A DNA stretch of 64,000 nucleotides from G965233625 sp965233625 (GTDB lineage: Bacteria; Planctomycetota; Planctomycetia; Pirellulales; Pirellulaceae): NCBI GenBank assembly GCA_965233625.1, contig OZ247499.1, forward strand, positions 3,348,001-3,412,000. The letters run 5' to 3'. A program made the position numbers and the translations under genes. The notes under the pieces were generated by a model. The model was not told the origin of the DNA, did no database searches, and worked only from the letters and a program-made list of their open reading frames with translations. Below, piece by piece: positions 24,578-32,387 of the stretch (the stretch's first letter is position 1; every line of letters starts with the position of its first letter).

Positions 24578-26548
24578 TTACTGCGGTTCAAACCCGGCGT
24601 CATCCTGACCGTTCAGGTGGATGTGCGGCTGCTCGCTGCCGCGAAGTTCAATCACACGGTCGGGCCGGGAGTGTGTCAGGTAGGCAGTCAGGTCAACGCC
24701 CATATCATTCAGCCGGTTCAGTTCGGCCAGATGCTGGGCGTTCTTCTGTTCGGTCATCTGCCGGGTGACTTCCGCATCTGCGGCCAGTTGTTCCCGTTGA
24801 TGCTGCCTTGCCTGCTGCTGCTGGCGGAGCTTGGCGGCTTCGCGTTCTTCTTGCAGCTTCAGTTCGTGCGTTGCTTCCAGGGCCTGTTCCGCGCGGCGTT
24901 TATCGGAACGTGAGAGCTGGCACTCCAGCTTGTAGTTCTCAAGCTCCTGCGACTGGTTTTCCGTGGCGCGTTCAAGCTGCAACCGCGTGCGTGCTTCAAT
25001 CGCCTGATCCTGCATGTGCTGCAACGAATCCGGCGCCCCATACCCGCGATACACCACCTTGTTAATCCGGTAGCCCGATTGCGACGCCCGGCCGGTTAAC
25101 TGCTTATAAGTGTCCAGTTCATTCAGTTGCGCCGTGTTCTTTTTGAACTCTTCAAAGTCGTAGCGGGTCGTAAACTCGACCACGTCCGAGGTCGCCGCGT
25201 TGACAAAGTCGCCGATCGGATCGTGCGTTGTGTCGAGCATCTGCTCGATATCCACCAGTTCAAAAAAGATCATCAGCCGGATCGTCAGCACGGCGTCGTC
25301 CGAGGTCCGCACGTCCGGGATATCGTGATACATCTGGTCAGGCAGCAACCACAGTTTCTGGAAGACCAGACCGTTGGGGATCTTCTGCACACCGTTGCTG
25401 CCACCCTTCGACGCATGCCATGAGAAGGTATGCAACCATTCGCCCGGTTCCGGCACAAACATCGCCGGACCGCGCACCAGGCGACGGGTCACGTCGGTGT
25501 CGTCTTTCGGCCGGCTGTAAACCACCACCGCCTCGTTCGCGGAAATCTGCAGTGCGTCCTGCTTCACAATCTCCAGATGCCGCCGCGGGTCGAACCAGAT
25601 TGACGCCGGCCCCGGATGATGCTCCTGGCCGCCATCGCGGTATCGCACAATCAGGAACTCGCCGGGATGGGCGACATAATGCTGCATCAATTCAAACCGG
25701 CGGCTGCCCGCCCAGACGCGCACTGGGCCTTCAAGGATTTTGATATCGCCCGACGGCGTCCGCATGATCGCCCGCTGGCCTTCTTCAACCGTATAGAAAA
25801 ACATGCCAGAGACTCCTGAACTGCGTATCGGATCAATACCCGCGCGGGGTGGTGGTGAGAGTGGTTCGGGGTGGCGGGGATTTTCGAGAGAGTGGAGGAG
25901 ATTCGTTATTTCCCGGTCATCGCCCGAATTACGGCTGCCCATCCGTCCACGCGAAGACTCACTAAAGTCGATCGCGGTATCGGTGAATTCACTCAGCATG
26001 CTATCGACAACATCGTTGCCGAACTCTTCGTCATCCAGCGCCATCACGCCATCGAAGTGCGCAGCGTTACTTCGCATCTGTGCGGCGGCTTTGTATTCCT
26101 GCCGGGTGCGACGGCGGGATTTCTTCTGCGGCTGACTCGACCCGAAGTTCGCTTCAATGGCCTGCTGAATCTCACCGCTGGGGGCGTAGACCAGCCGTAC
26201 ATCCTTGGCCAGCAGAGAACGCAGCCGGTCGGCCAGGAGCAGATCGCCGGGCTGTTCGCACGCCAGAGTCACACACTCGCCATCGTAATCAACCGCCACC
26301 ACATTGTGCCGCCGCGCAACATCTTCACGCAGCACCTCCATCGCGCGTCTTGGCAACGGCCTGCGCAGATCCACATCCACCACAGCAGCCGCACTAGGCG
26401 CCTCGTCCACATCGCCCTGCTGCAGCGAACCGATGTTGTTGAGAAACTTGTATCGCACGTTGATGAGTTGTAAGAAGAGATGAAGTGGCGGCTTCACAAT
26501 TAAAAACGCCGCATTCATCTTACGCACAACCAGACCACGGGCAAGCAA
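24578..26548 (-). CDS. MshEN (GspE N-terminal)-like domain fused to a major-vault-protein/SPFH-like protein
   Basis: In this 656-residue protein, residues about 47-137 resemble the GspE/MshE N-terminal domain (PLPRRAMEVLREDVARRHNV, GEIQQAIEANFG), which in some homologues binds c-di-GMP. A disordered linker (138-247) follows. Residues about 249-370 hold two vault-type beta repeats (GPVRVWAGSRRFELM, RGPAMFVPEPGEWL), and 390-510 read like the MVP shoulder/SPFH fold (DVRTSDDAVLTIRLMIFFEL). Residues about 511-620 are a long charged helix like the MVP cap helix. In eukaryotes MVP builds vault particles; self-assembly here is inference. A plain SPFH/band-7 protein is the alternative. The only in-frame starts are TTG at 26548 or ATG at 26518. 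A strong internal ribosome site precedes ATG 25804. Confidence 0.75.
   Translation of the reverse strand: MLARGLVVRKMNAAFLIVKPPLHLFLQLINVRYKFLNNIGSLQQGDVDEAPSAAAVVDVDLRRPLPRRAMEVLREDVARRHNVVAVDYDGECVTLACEQPGDLLLADRLRSLLAKDVRLVYAPSGEIQQAIEANFGSSQPQKKSRRRTRQEYKAAAQMRSNAAHFDGVMALDDEEFGNDVVDSMLSEFTDTAIDFSESSRGRMGSRNSGDDREITNLLHSLENPRHPEPLSPPPRAGIDPIRSSGVSGMFFYTVEEGQRAIMRTPSGDIKILEGPVRVWAGSRRFELMQHYVAHPGEFLIVRYRDGGQEHHPGPASIWFDPRRHLEIVKQDALQISANEAVVVYSRPKDDTDVTRRLVRGPAMFVPEPGEWLHTFSWHASKGGSNGVQKIPNGLVFQKLWLLPDQMYHDIPDVRTSDDAVLTIRLMIFFELVDIEQMLDTTHDPIGDFVNAATSDVVEFTTRYDFEEFKKNTAQLNELDTYKQLTGRASQSGYRINKVVYRGYGAPDSLQHMQDQAIEARTRLQLERATENQSQELENYKLECQLSRSDKRRAEQALEATHELKLQEEREAAKLRQQQQARQHQREQLAADAEVTRQMTEQKNAQHLAELNRLNDMGVDLTAYLTHSRPDRVIELRGSEQPHIHLNGQDDAGFEPQ
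25802..25817 (-). promoter_or_regulatory. Strong internal Shine-Dalgarno and ATG within the vault-like gene
   Basis: On the minus strand AGGAG is followed after eight bases by ATG at 25804-25802, beginning MFFYTVEEGQRA, exactly at the start of the vault/SPFH half. The upstream starts of the full gene have no comparable site, so a separate 408-residue product is likely. Confidence 0.6.
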
Positions 26549-26642
26549 AATGATAAGGTGCTGCGAACTTCTCCATCGCTAAAGCGTCTTCGATATTTAG
26601 TAAACGAGCGGAAATCTGCAGTTGTTCACCTGATTGCTAAAG

Positions 26643-26858
26643 ATGAAAGACTTTGACTCCCGATTGCTGAACGAAGAAATTCGTCAGTTGAAAAAAATGT
26701 TTCTAAAAGAAACAAAAGGAAAAGCGACCTACATCGCGTTCAACGACGAAGACTTGAACGAGGTGGTTGTCAGGGGTGGGCACTGGCTCATGATTGCCGT
26801 CCGTTGCAAATCGGCCGATGGATGGGAGGTGATTAGCAAGGGATCGGTTATGTCCTAA
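26643..26858 (+). CDS. Small hypothetical protein
   Basis: This 71-residue protein starts MKDFDSRLLNEEIRQLKKMF and continues TYIAFNDEDLNEVVVRGGHW and LMIAVRCKSADGWEVIS. The composition is protein-like, with an amphipathic helix first and beta strands after. I recognise no family. It lies alone on the plus strand between two minus-strand genes and is AT-richer than they are. A second start three codons upstream (26634) is possible. A short GC-rich GGCTCCGCC string at 26871 follows it. Confidence 0.5.
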   Translation: MKDFDSRLLNEEIRQLKKMFLKETKGKATYIAFNDEDLNEVVVRGGHWLMIAVRCKSADGWEVISKGSVMS

Positions 26859-26876
26859 TTGCGAAGTCGGCTCCGC

Positions 26877-28040
26877 CTACCCCGGCACACTCTCTTCAAT
26901 CAGATGCTTGGGCAGGTCCGCCACTTTGCTGCAGCCCACCTGCTCCATGACCTGCTGCAATTGCTTCTTGAGCATCTCGATGGTGTGATGGCCGCCGTAT
27001 TTGCCCAGAGCGCAGACGCCTAGCATCGGCGTGCGGCCCATGAAGGTGAACTGCGCGCCGCAGGCGAGGCAGGCGGCGATGTCGGCGCCGGAGTACATGC
27101 CACCATCCATCATGACCTTCAGCTTGCTGCTGAATTCGGGCACGAGTTTGTGCATCGGCACGATGGTGGATTGTCCGCGGTCCAACTGGCGGCCGCCGTG
27201 GTTCGATGCAATCAGCCCGTCCAGCCCATGCTTCACGGCGATCTCTGCATCTTCCGGATTGACGATGCCTTTGACGACCAGGTTGCCTTTCCACTTCTCA
27301 CGGATCGGCGCAATCTTCGCTTCGGTCAACCGTCCGGAGAAGGTCTTATTCATAAACAGCCCCAGGTGCTTCATCGTGAGGCCCTTGGGGATGTAGGGCT
27401 TCATCGTTTTGAATTCGGGCTTGCCGGCCATCAACTGCCCCATGGCCCAGGTCGGCCGCAGCAGCATCTGCATGATGTTGCGCGGCGTCATGCGGGGCGG
27501 AATCGACAGGCCGTTGCGGATCTCTTTGGGCCGGTAGGCGAACGTCGGCGTGTCGGCCAGAATCACCAGTGTCCGGCAGCCTGCTTCCCACGCACGTTCC
27601 AGCAGTTTGTCGCGCAGCTCATCTTCCGTCGGGTGATAAAGCTGAAACCAGAAACGGCCGCCGGTGATCTTACCGATGTCTTCAATGCTGGCCGTGCTGA
27701 CCGTCGAAAGCGTGAACGGGATGTTGTGGTCGACGGCGGTCTGCGCCAGGTACTCGCACGACTTCGGCCACATCAGTCCTTGCAGGCCAACCGGGGCGAT
27801 GCCGAACGGCGCATCGTACGTTTCGCCGAAGAGTTCTGTTGTCTGATCGGCGCCGTCAAAATCCCGCAGGTACCAGGGCTTAAGCTGCACCTTGCGGATA
27901 TCGCTGTTATTCAGCGCGAGGTTGATTTCCGTAAAACAACCGGCCGCCAGGTAGTCGTACGCAAAGCCGGGCATCCGCGACTTCGCCTTAGCGCGTAGAT
28001 GATCAACCGACGGATACTCAGAATTAAAATGGGTTTGCAT
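26877..28040 (-). CDS. FMN-dependent alpha-hydroxyacid oxidase/dehydrogenase
   Basis: This 387-residue protein of the lactate/glycolate oxidase family uses FMN to oxidise L-2-hydroxyacids to 2-oxoacids. Visible motifs are PFGIAPVGLQGLMWP (FMN site), FWFQLYHP, the Lys of NLVVKGIVNPEDAE, the active-site His and Arg in ASNHGGRQLDRG, and VMMDGGMYSGADI and FMGRTPMLG for the FMN phosphate. The substrate is not determined by the motifs; lactate is a common one. ATG at 28040 (MQTHFNSEYPSVDHLR) gives the normal family length; the frame runs open upstream. It is a single gene. Confidence 0.93.
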   Translation of the reverse strand: MQTHFNSEYPSVDHLRAKAKSRMPGFAYDYLAAGCFTEINLALNNSDIRKVQLKPWYLRDFDGADQTTELFGETYDAPFGIAPVGLQGLMWPKSCEYLAQTAVDHNIPFTLSTVSTASIEDIGKITGGRFWFQLYHPTEDELRDKLLERAWEAGCRTLVILADTPTFAYRPKEIRNGLSIPPRMTPRNIMQMLLRPTWAMGQLMAGKPEFKTMKPYIPKGLTMKHLGLFMNKTFSGRLTEAKIAPIREKWKGNLVVKGIVNPEDAEIAVKHGLDGLIASNHGGRQLDRGQSTIVPMHKLVPEFSSKLKVMMDGGMYSGADIAACLACGAQFTFMGRTPMLGVCALGKYGGHHTIEMLKKQLQQVMEQVGCSKVADLPKHLIEESVPG

Positions 28041-28226
28041 GAAGCTACTAAAACGCTCTGCCAGACGCCGCGTAAAAACGCAGTCGCCAGCAACAGGAAA
28101 CAAAGACGCGGGCCCGTGTAGACCGGCCAAATACGCATTGTATCAAGCAGCAAAACGGCGGGATAGAAAGGGGCCGCCGGTACCTTATTCGCCCGTAGTA
28201 GATAACCAGCAGTTGCAGACCGCCGG

Positions 28227-29057
28227 TCAGGCTGCGCGCCGAATCAAACGCTGCACCTTGTGCGCCAGACGCAGCGGAAACGCCGGTTTCGGAGGCTTCT
28301 GCTTACCGAGATTGCCCGTGACCGAGAGGCTTCCCGAAGGCTTGCGGTATTCAAACCGTGCTTTGTAGCGTTCCCTCGTTTCCTGGTCTTCGACAAAAGT
28401 CACCAGCGGCGCATTGCTCATCAGGGCCGCAGCAATGGAAAACGTGGAGAAACGCGAAACCATCCAGATCTTCTGGCAGCTGGCGAGCGCGAACAGATCT
28501 ACGTATTCGGCTGGCGTCACGACGTCGGTCAGCGGTTCAACGACCTGAATCTCCGGGCAGAGATGCCGGATCAGCACGCGTTTGCTTTGCACGGTGTCGG
28601 AACAGACGTAGACGTACGGCGGCTTCTCCTGGTTCAGCGCATCGGCAGTTTCAGACAGAAACATCCGCAGTTCGTTTTCATCTTTCATAAAGTGCGGATG
28701 GTCCGCTTTGCCAATCCGATCCGTCCCACGGATATGAACGCCAACAGGCTGCACATCGCCGGGAAAATAAAGCTCGAAACAGGGCGTGATTTCCCTGGCA
28801 GCCTGCAGGTATTCAGCCTGCGTCAGAGTCAGATTAAAATCCGCCAGTTCCTTAACCGGGTAAGCCGGTTGTTTGTCCTCAACAATTCTTACGCGACCAG
28901 CGTCAATCAGAATGTCGTAGGAACGCTGGTAATGAAAATTCCGCCAGATGTACTCACATTCCAGATCCAGCCGCGAACAGATCGCCTCTAAACGGATGAT
29001 CTCTTCGAGCCTGTTGCCCAGGCCATCCAGACGTCCCAAAAAGCTAAATCTGTTCAT
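28227..29057 (-). CDS. Putative fucosyltransferase-like glycosyltransferase
   Basis: This 276-residue protein starts MNRFSFLGRLDGLGNRLEEI, a pattern like the GRLGNQ start of alpha-1,2-fucosyltransferases. It has VGVHIRGTDRIG, matching the HxRxxD motif that binds GDP-fucose in the FUT/O-FucT fold, and YVCSDTVQSKRVL and KIWMVSRFSTFSIAAAL as the usual later motifs. The donor sugar is inference. It is the last gene of a three-gene minus-strand run (29970, 29116, 28227) with a sugar nucleotidyltransferase-like and a HAD-like gene. ATG at 29057 is preferred; the frame extends upstream but reads as the shadow of the HAD gene. Confidence 0.7.
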   Translation of the reverse strand: MNRFSFLGRLDGLGNRLEEIIRLEAICSRLDLECEYIWRNFHYQRSYDILIDAGRVRIVEDKQPAYPVKELADFNLTLTQAEYLQAAREITPCFELYFPGDVQPVGVHIRGTDRIGKADHPHFMKDENELRMFLSETADALNQEKPPYVYVCSDTVQSKRVLIRHLCPEIQVVEPLTDVVTPAEYVDLFALASCQKIWMVSRFSTFSIAAALMSNAPLVTFVEDQETRERYKARFEYRKPSGSLSVTGNLGKQKPPKPAFPLRLAHKVQRLIRRAA

Positions 29058-29115
29058 TTCAAAATTCTTGGAGAGTATTCTTTTCCGCAGCATCCGGCGC
29101 GCGACAACAGAGCGA

Positions 29116-29853
29116 CTACGCGGCGTGGCGGATGTTGTTGTGTACTGGTTGTTTGTCCGGGGCGGGTAGGTCAACAATCTGGCCGAAGGTTTCCAGGCGC
29201 CAGGTGGCGGATATTTCGGGCGGGCAATTGACGGACAGCGTGTGCATGCCGATGGCGGTGGCGCCGGCAAGTTCGAATGGCGTGTGGCCGACGAACGCGG
29301 CATCGGCAGGAATGCATTGCAGACTGTTCAGCGCGCGGGTGTAGACCGCCCCGTGCGGCATGCTGTGGCCCACGTCTAATGAGGAAACGCAGGTGCTGAA
29401 ATAGCGGTCGATGTTCAGACGCTGGAGCTTGTCGAACAGTTCTTCGCCGGTTTCGGGTGTGTTGGAAACAGCTGCCAGCTGGAACCCTTGCGTGGCCAGC
29501 GCCGCCAGCGCGTTCTGCACGCCCGTGAGCGGCCGGATGGTCTGCTGAAAGCGACGGCGTTTGGCAAGTCCCGCAGCGATGATTTCTTCACAACTGCCAG
29601 ACGGTAGGCCGGCGGCGAGTAGAAACCGCCGCATGGCCACCCAGTAGTCTTCCGCGCCGGTGTTGATCTGTGGCAGATAGTCATATTCCCAGACGGCATA
29701 GAACGCCTGAAAATTGCTACGCAGCCCATGCCGCGCAAGCAGCTGAAACAGCCACCGGCGCCACATGCTGGCGTCGTATAGAACGTCGCCCATGTCGAAC
29801 ACGAGAGCGCGCACGCGGGGCGGGGATGAGACGGAAAGTATGTGGTGGTCCAT
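29116..29853 (-). CDS. HAD-like protein with degenerate catalytic motifs
   Basis: This 245-residue protein has the HAD-IA layout. Motif I is VRALVFDMGDVLYD (nucleophile Asp present, second Asp replaced by Gly as in some YihX-like members). The helical cap is followed by motif II, LAAVSNTPET. Motif III should contain a conserved Lys (GKPDP) but reads GHSMPHGAVY. Motif IV reads FVGHTPFELAG where GDxxxxD is expected. Loss of the Lys and of the metal-binding Asp suggests it is not a normal phosphatase; it may bind a sugar phosphate or act otherwise. GTG at 29910 is an alternative start. It is the middle gene of the sugar cassette, 58 bases upstream of the glycosyltransferase. Confidence 0.75.
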   Translation of the reverse strand: MDHHILSVSSPPRVRALVFDMGDVLYDASMWRRWLFQLLARHGLRSNFQAFYAVWEYDYLPQINTGAEDYWVAMRRFLLAAGLPSGSCEEIIAAGLAKRRRFQQTIRPLTGVQNALAALATQGFQLAAVSNTPETGEELFDKLQRLNIDRYFSTCVSSLDVGHSMPHGAVYTRALNSLQCIPADAAFVGHTPFELAGATAIGMHTLSVNCPPEISATWRLETFGQIVDLPAPDKQPVHNNIRHAA

Positions 29854-29969
29854 TGCTCGCAAATCCTTTTGATGAGCACCGGACGAACGGGAAATTGTCT
29901 GTGCCTTCACTTCCGGCGCGGCGTTCCTTCCTGAAACTTCCGAGGCCAGAGCGTGAATGCCTGCTTACT

Positions 29970-30806
29970 TTATATCTGCGGGTGCGCGGCTGCGTTTATT
30001 TCCGCCATCCGTTTCCGCATGCCACTATTTTTATCCAGCAACGCGGTAATCTGCCGCCAGCCAACATTTTCACGGTCGAAGGGTCCGTCGCCGTTTTCGC
30101 CGGCATCCAGCGCTTCGCGGATGGCCTGCACATTGTCCCAGTCTTCGGGCGTCTGCACCGCCAACCGCAAGTCACCTTTACACAAGGCTTGATGAGCGGC
30201 GAGCAGGCGTAGCTGAAACAGGTCCGGCCGCGAACGGATAAATTGCAGGGGCTGGCGTCGCATCTCTACGGGTGCTTCGCGGTCTGCTTTCGCCAGGGCG
30301 GCGCCGCGGAAGTATTCTCCGGCGAGGCCCAGATGGGCCAGCGTCACGGACTCCTGACTGGTGCGGTAGGTGATGTAGTCGGCCTGCGGATTGGCGGCGC
30401 CTTGAATCGCCAGCCCGTCGAGCAACGCCGGGTCGACAAAGGGACTGTCGATGCTGACGCGGATGTATGCGGTGTCTGTCGCAGCGTGCGGTTGACGGGA
30501 CAACTGCTGCACGGCTGACGCTAGCCTTGCCAGCGGATCGACCGCACTGGACGCTATCATTGGCACACCCGCGGCTTCGACAAGACTTGCATGCTGGCGG
30601 ATGGAGGCATCGCCGACCACAACCACCCGGCTGATCTGCTGGGCGTGGCTGATCCGCCGGACCATCCAGGTCAACAACTGCGTATCTCCGAACCGCCGCG
30701 CCGCCAGCGGCTGTCGGGGTCCGGCGCCCTGTAATAGACTTAGCACCGCTGTTCTGGACGTATCAAAAACAGGAGAAACGTCGAGAATCGCAACCGTCGA
30801 GGTCAT
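29970..30806 (-). CDS. Cytidylyltransferase-like (SpsF/NeuA-type) protein
   Basis: This 278-residue Rossmann-like protein resembles CMP-sugar synthetases: LLTWMVRRISHAQQISRVVVVGD, DPLARLASAVQQLS, AYIRVSIDSPFVDPALLDGL and the late LRLAVQTPEDWDNVQAIRE. The classical N-terminal RxGSxRLPGK loop that binds CTP is not conserved (PLAARRFGDTQ occupies the place), so activity is uncertain. It would be expected to activate a 2-keto or amino sugar for surface glycosylation. It is the first gene of the run that includes the HAD-like and glycosyltransferase genes. ATG at 30806 has AAGG upstream. Confidence 0.75.
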   Translation of the reverse strand: MTSTVAILDVSPVFDTSRTAVLSLLQGAGPRQPLAARRFGDTQLLTWMVRRISHAQQISRVVVVGDASIRQHASLVEAAGVPMIASSAVDPLARLASAVQQLSRQPHAATDTAYIRVSIDSPFVDPALLDGLAIQGAANPQADYITYRTSQESVTLAHLGLAGEYFRGAALAKADREAPVEMRRQPLQFIRSRPDLFQLRLLAAHQALCKGDLRLAVQTPEDWDNVQAIREALDAGENGDGPFDRENVGWRQITALLDKNSGMRKRMAEINAAAHPQI

Positions 30807-30974
30807 CCTTGCACCCTTCTTGTTTGCATGTGGAAGTGTGGTAGCGAACTACACTCACAGCACCCAGCCAGATGCAAGCTTATCAGCCGCGCAGAAGCGG
30901 GGTCAAGACGAATGCGCGCGAAGCAGAATTCCGCTCCGTAAGCGGCGTCAAGATTTCGTTAAAGAAGACCTGAT

Positions 30975-32384
30975 TCAGACCAGAAACTGGTCGATGGCGC
31001 CGGTTTGCTTCAGCCGGTTGCGCTGCATGGTCAGGTCCATATCTCCGTAATGCTCCACCGGGTTGCCATACGCGTTAAGTAACGTGGTGTACCAGTTGCT
31101 CAACGTCTTATGGCCTTTAACACCGTGGAAGGGCAGGCGGATATATCGTCCGGCGACGTTCAACCGGGAATTTCTACCCGTCATCAGGATCATCGGGGCT
31201 TCTGTATCCGGGCTGTGATGGCCGGCGCCGGTTTCGGGCATATAGATGATGGTTGTATTGTCGAACATCACGCCGTCGCCTTCTGGAATCGCCTTCAGTC
31301 GCGTGACCAGCGTATGAATCTGCTTCACGTGGTGGGTCTTAATCACGTCGCGCATGGCAAGTGCTGCCGGGTCGCCGCCGTGGCCGATGGCGTGAATGCT
31401 GGTCTTGGCGATGTTTTCTGGCAGCGAGTTAATGGGCGTGCCCAGATCATCAATGGTGTAGGTAACAACATTGGTCAGACCCGACGCCAGCGCGGCGACA
31501 ATGATATCGGTAAACGCTGCGTGCTTCTGCGGCAACACGGCGTCAGCGCCACCGTCGCTGTGGACGGGGTCAATCTCTGGCAGGTGCTTTTTGATGGTAT
31601 CGCCCAGAGCGGCGACCTTGGCATTGCGGTCGCGGATAGCGTTAAGCGCCTGCACCTGGTTGTCGATTTTCAGACGCTCTTCCCCGTCCAGCTTCGTAAG
31701 CCGCTGCGTTTCTTCCTGGTGCAGATAGTCCAGCAGCGTGTTCTCCGAGGCGACGGCGCCCTGATCCGTCACCGATTTGAACAGCTCTTTATACGCGGTC
31801 ATCGGATCGGCATAGCAGTAGTTCCGCTGTTGCGGGCCCGGGGCCGAGAAGCCAGAAACAATGCCGGTCCGCGTTTCACGCCCGTGCGGCGCCGCCAGCG
31901 ACATTTCCACATGGCCAAAGGGCGAAGGCGAAAGCTTGGCCAGCTCGAAATCAACCGTCGCCCGTTTGATGTTACTGAGAACATCACGCCCTGCCTTGTA
32001 CGCACCCAGGCAGCCGGTATACGAATAATGTCCACCGCCACTGACCGACATCGAAATGCCGTGCAGAATTGTCATATTCTCTTTATGACCGTCTAGCATC
32101 TGCAACCAGCCGGGCAGATCATGCCCAGCCAGGTCCACCTCAAACGCCTGCTTCTCTTCATGCTTCTTAAGCTCCGCTGCGGAAAACGACGGCAGCCCGA
32201 ACTGCTTGGGCAAGTTCCCGTTTGACTTGCGGATAAAGACAAAGCGATGCGGCGCCTGACCCGCCGGAGTTGCATTCGCAGCCAGCACATGATTAAAGCA
32301 CGGCGTCAGCGCGAGACCGGCAGCACTCAGGCTGGCGACGCCCAGGGCGGTGCTTTTCAAGAGTTCGCGTCGATTGATCAGCAT
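30975..32384 (-). CDS. DUF1552 family secreted protein
   Basis: This 469-residue protein of the DUF1552 family, common in planctomycetes, starts MLINRRELLKSTALG, a twin-arginine-like signal (RRELLK) with the hydrophobic GVASLSAAGLAL after it. Recognisable parts include HRFVFIRKSNGNLPKQFG, GHYSYTGCLGAYKAGRD and YCYADPMTAYKELF. The family's biochemical role is unknown. It starts three bases after the stop of the DUF1592 gene, so the pair is one operon; that pairing is the rule in this phylum. Confidence 0.9.
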   Translation of the reverse strand: MLINRRELLKSTALGVASLSAAGLALTPCFNHVLAANATPAGQAPHRFVFIRKSNGNLPKQFGLPSFSAAELKKHEEKQAFEVDLAGHDLPGWLQMLDGHKENMTILHGISMSVSGGGHYSYTGCLGAYKAGRDVLSNIKRATVDFELAKLSPSPFGHVEMSLAAPHGRETRTGIVSGFSAPGPQQRNYCYADPMTAYKELFKSVTDQGAVASENTLLDYLHQEETQRLTKLDGEERLKIDNQVQALNAIRDRNAKVAALGDTIKKHLPEIDPVHSDGGADAVLPQKHAAFTDIIVAALASGLTNVVTYTIDDLGTPINSLPENIAKTSIHAIGHGGDPAALAMRDVIKTHHVKQIHTLVTRLKAIPEGDGVMFDNTTIIYMPETGAGHHSPDTEAPMILMTGRNSRLNVAGRYIRLPFHGVKGHKTLSNWYTTLLNAYGNPVEHYGDMDLTMQRNRLKQTGAIDQFLV

Positions 32385-32387
32385 CGG

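Noticed and set aside
29058..29303. An N-terminal extension of the fucosyltransferase-like gene
   Set aside because: This part is rich in Pro, Arg and Ser and overlaps the end of the HAD-like gene in another frame; the family start pattern begins at 29057.
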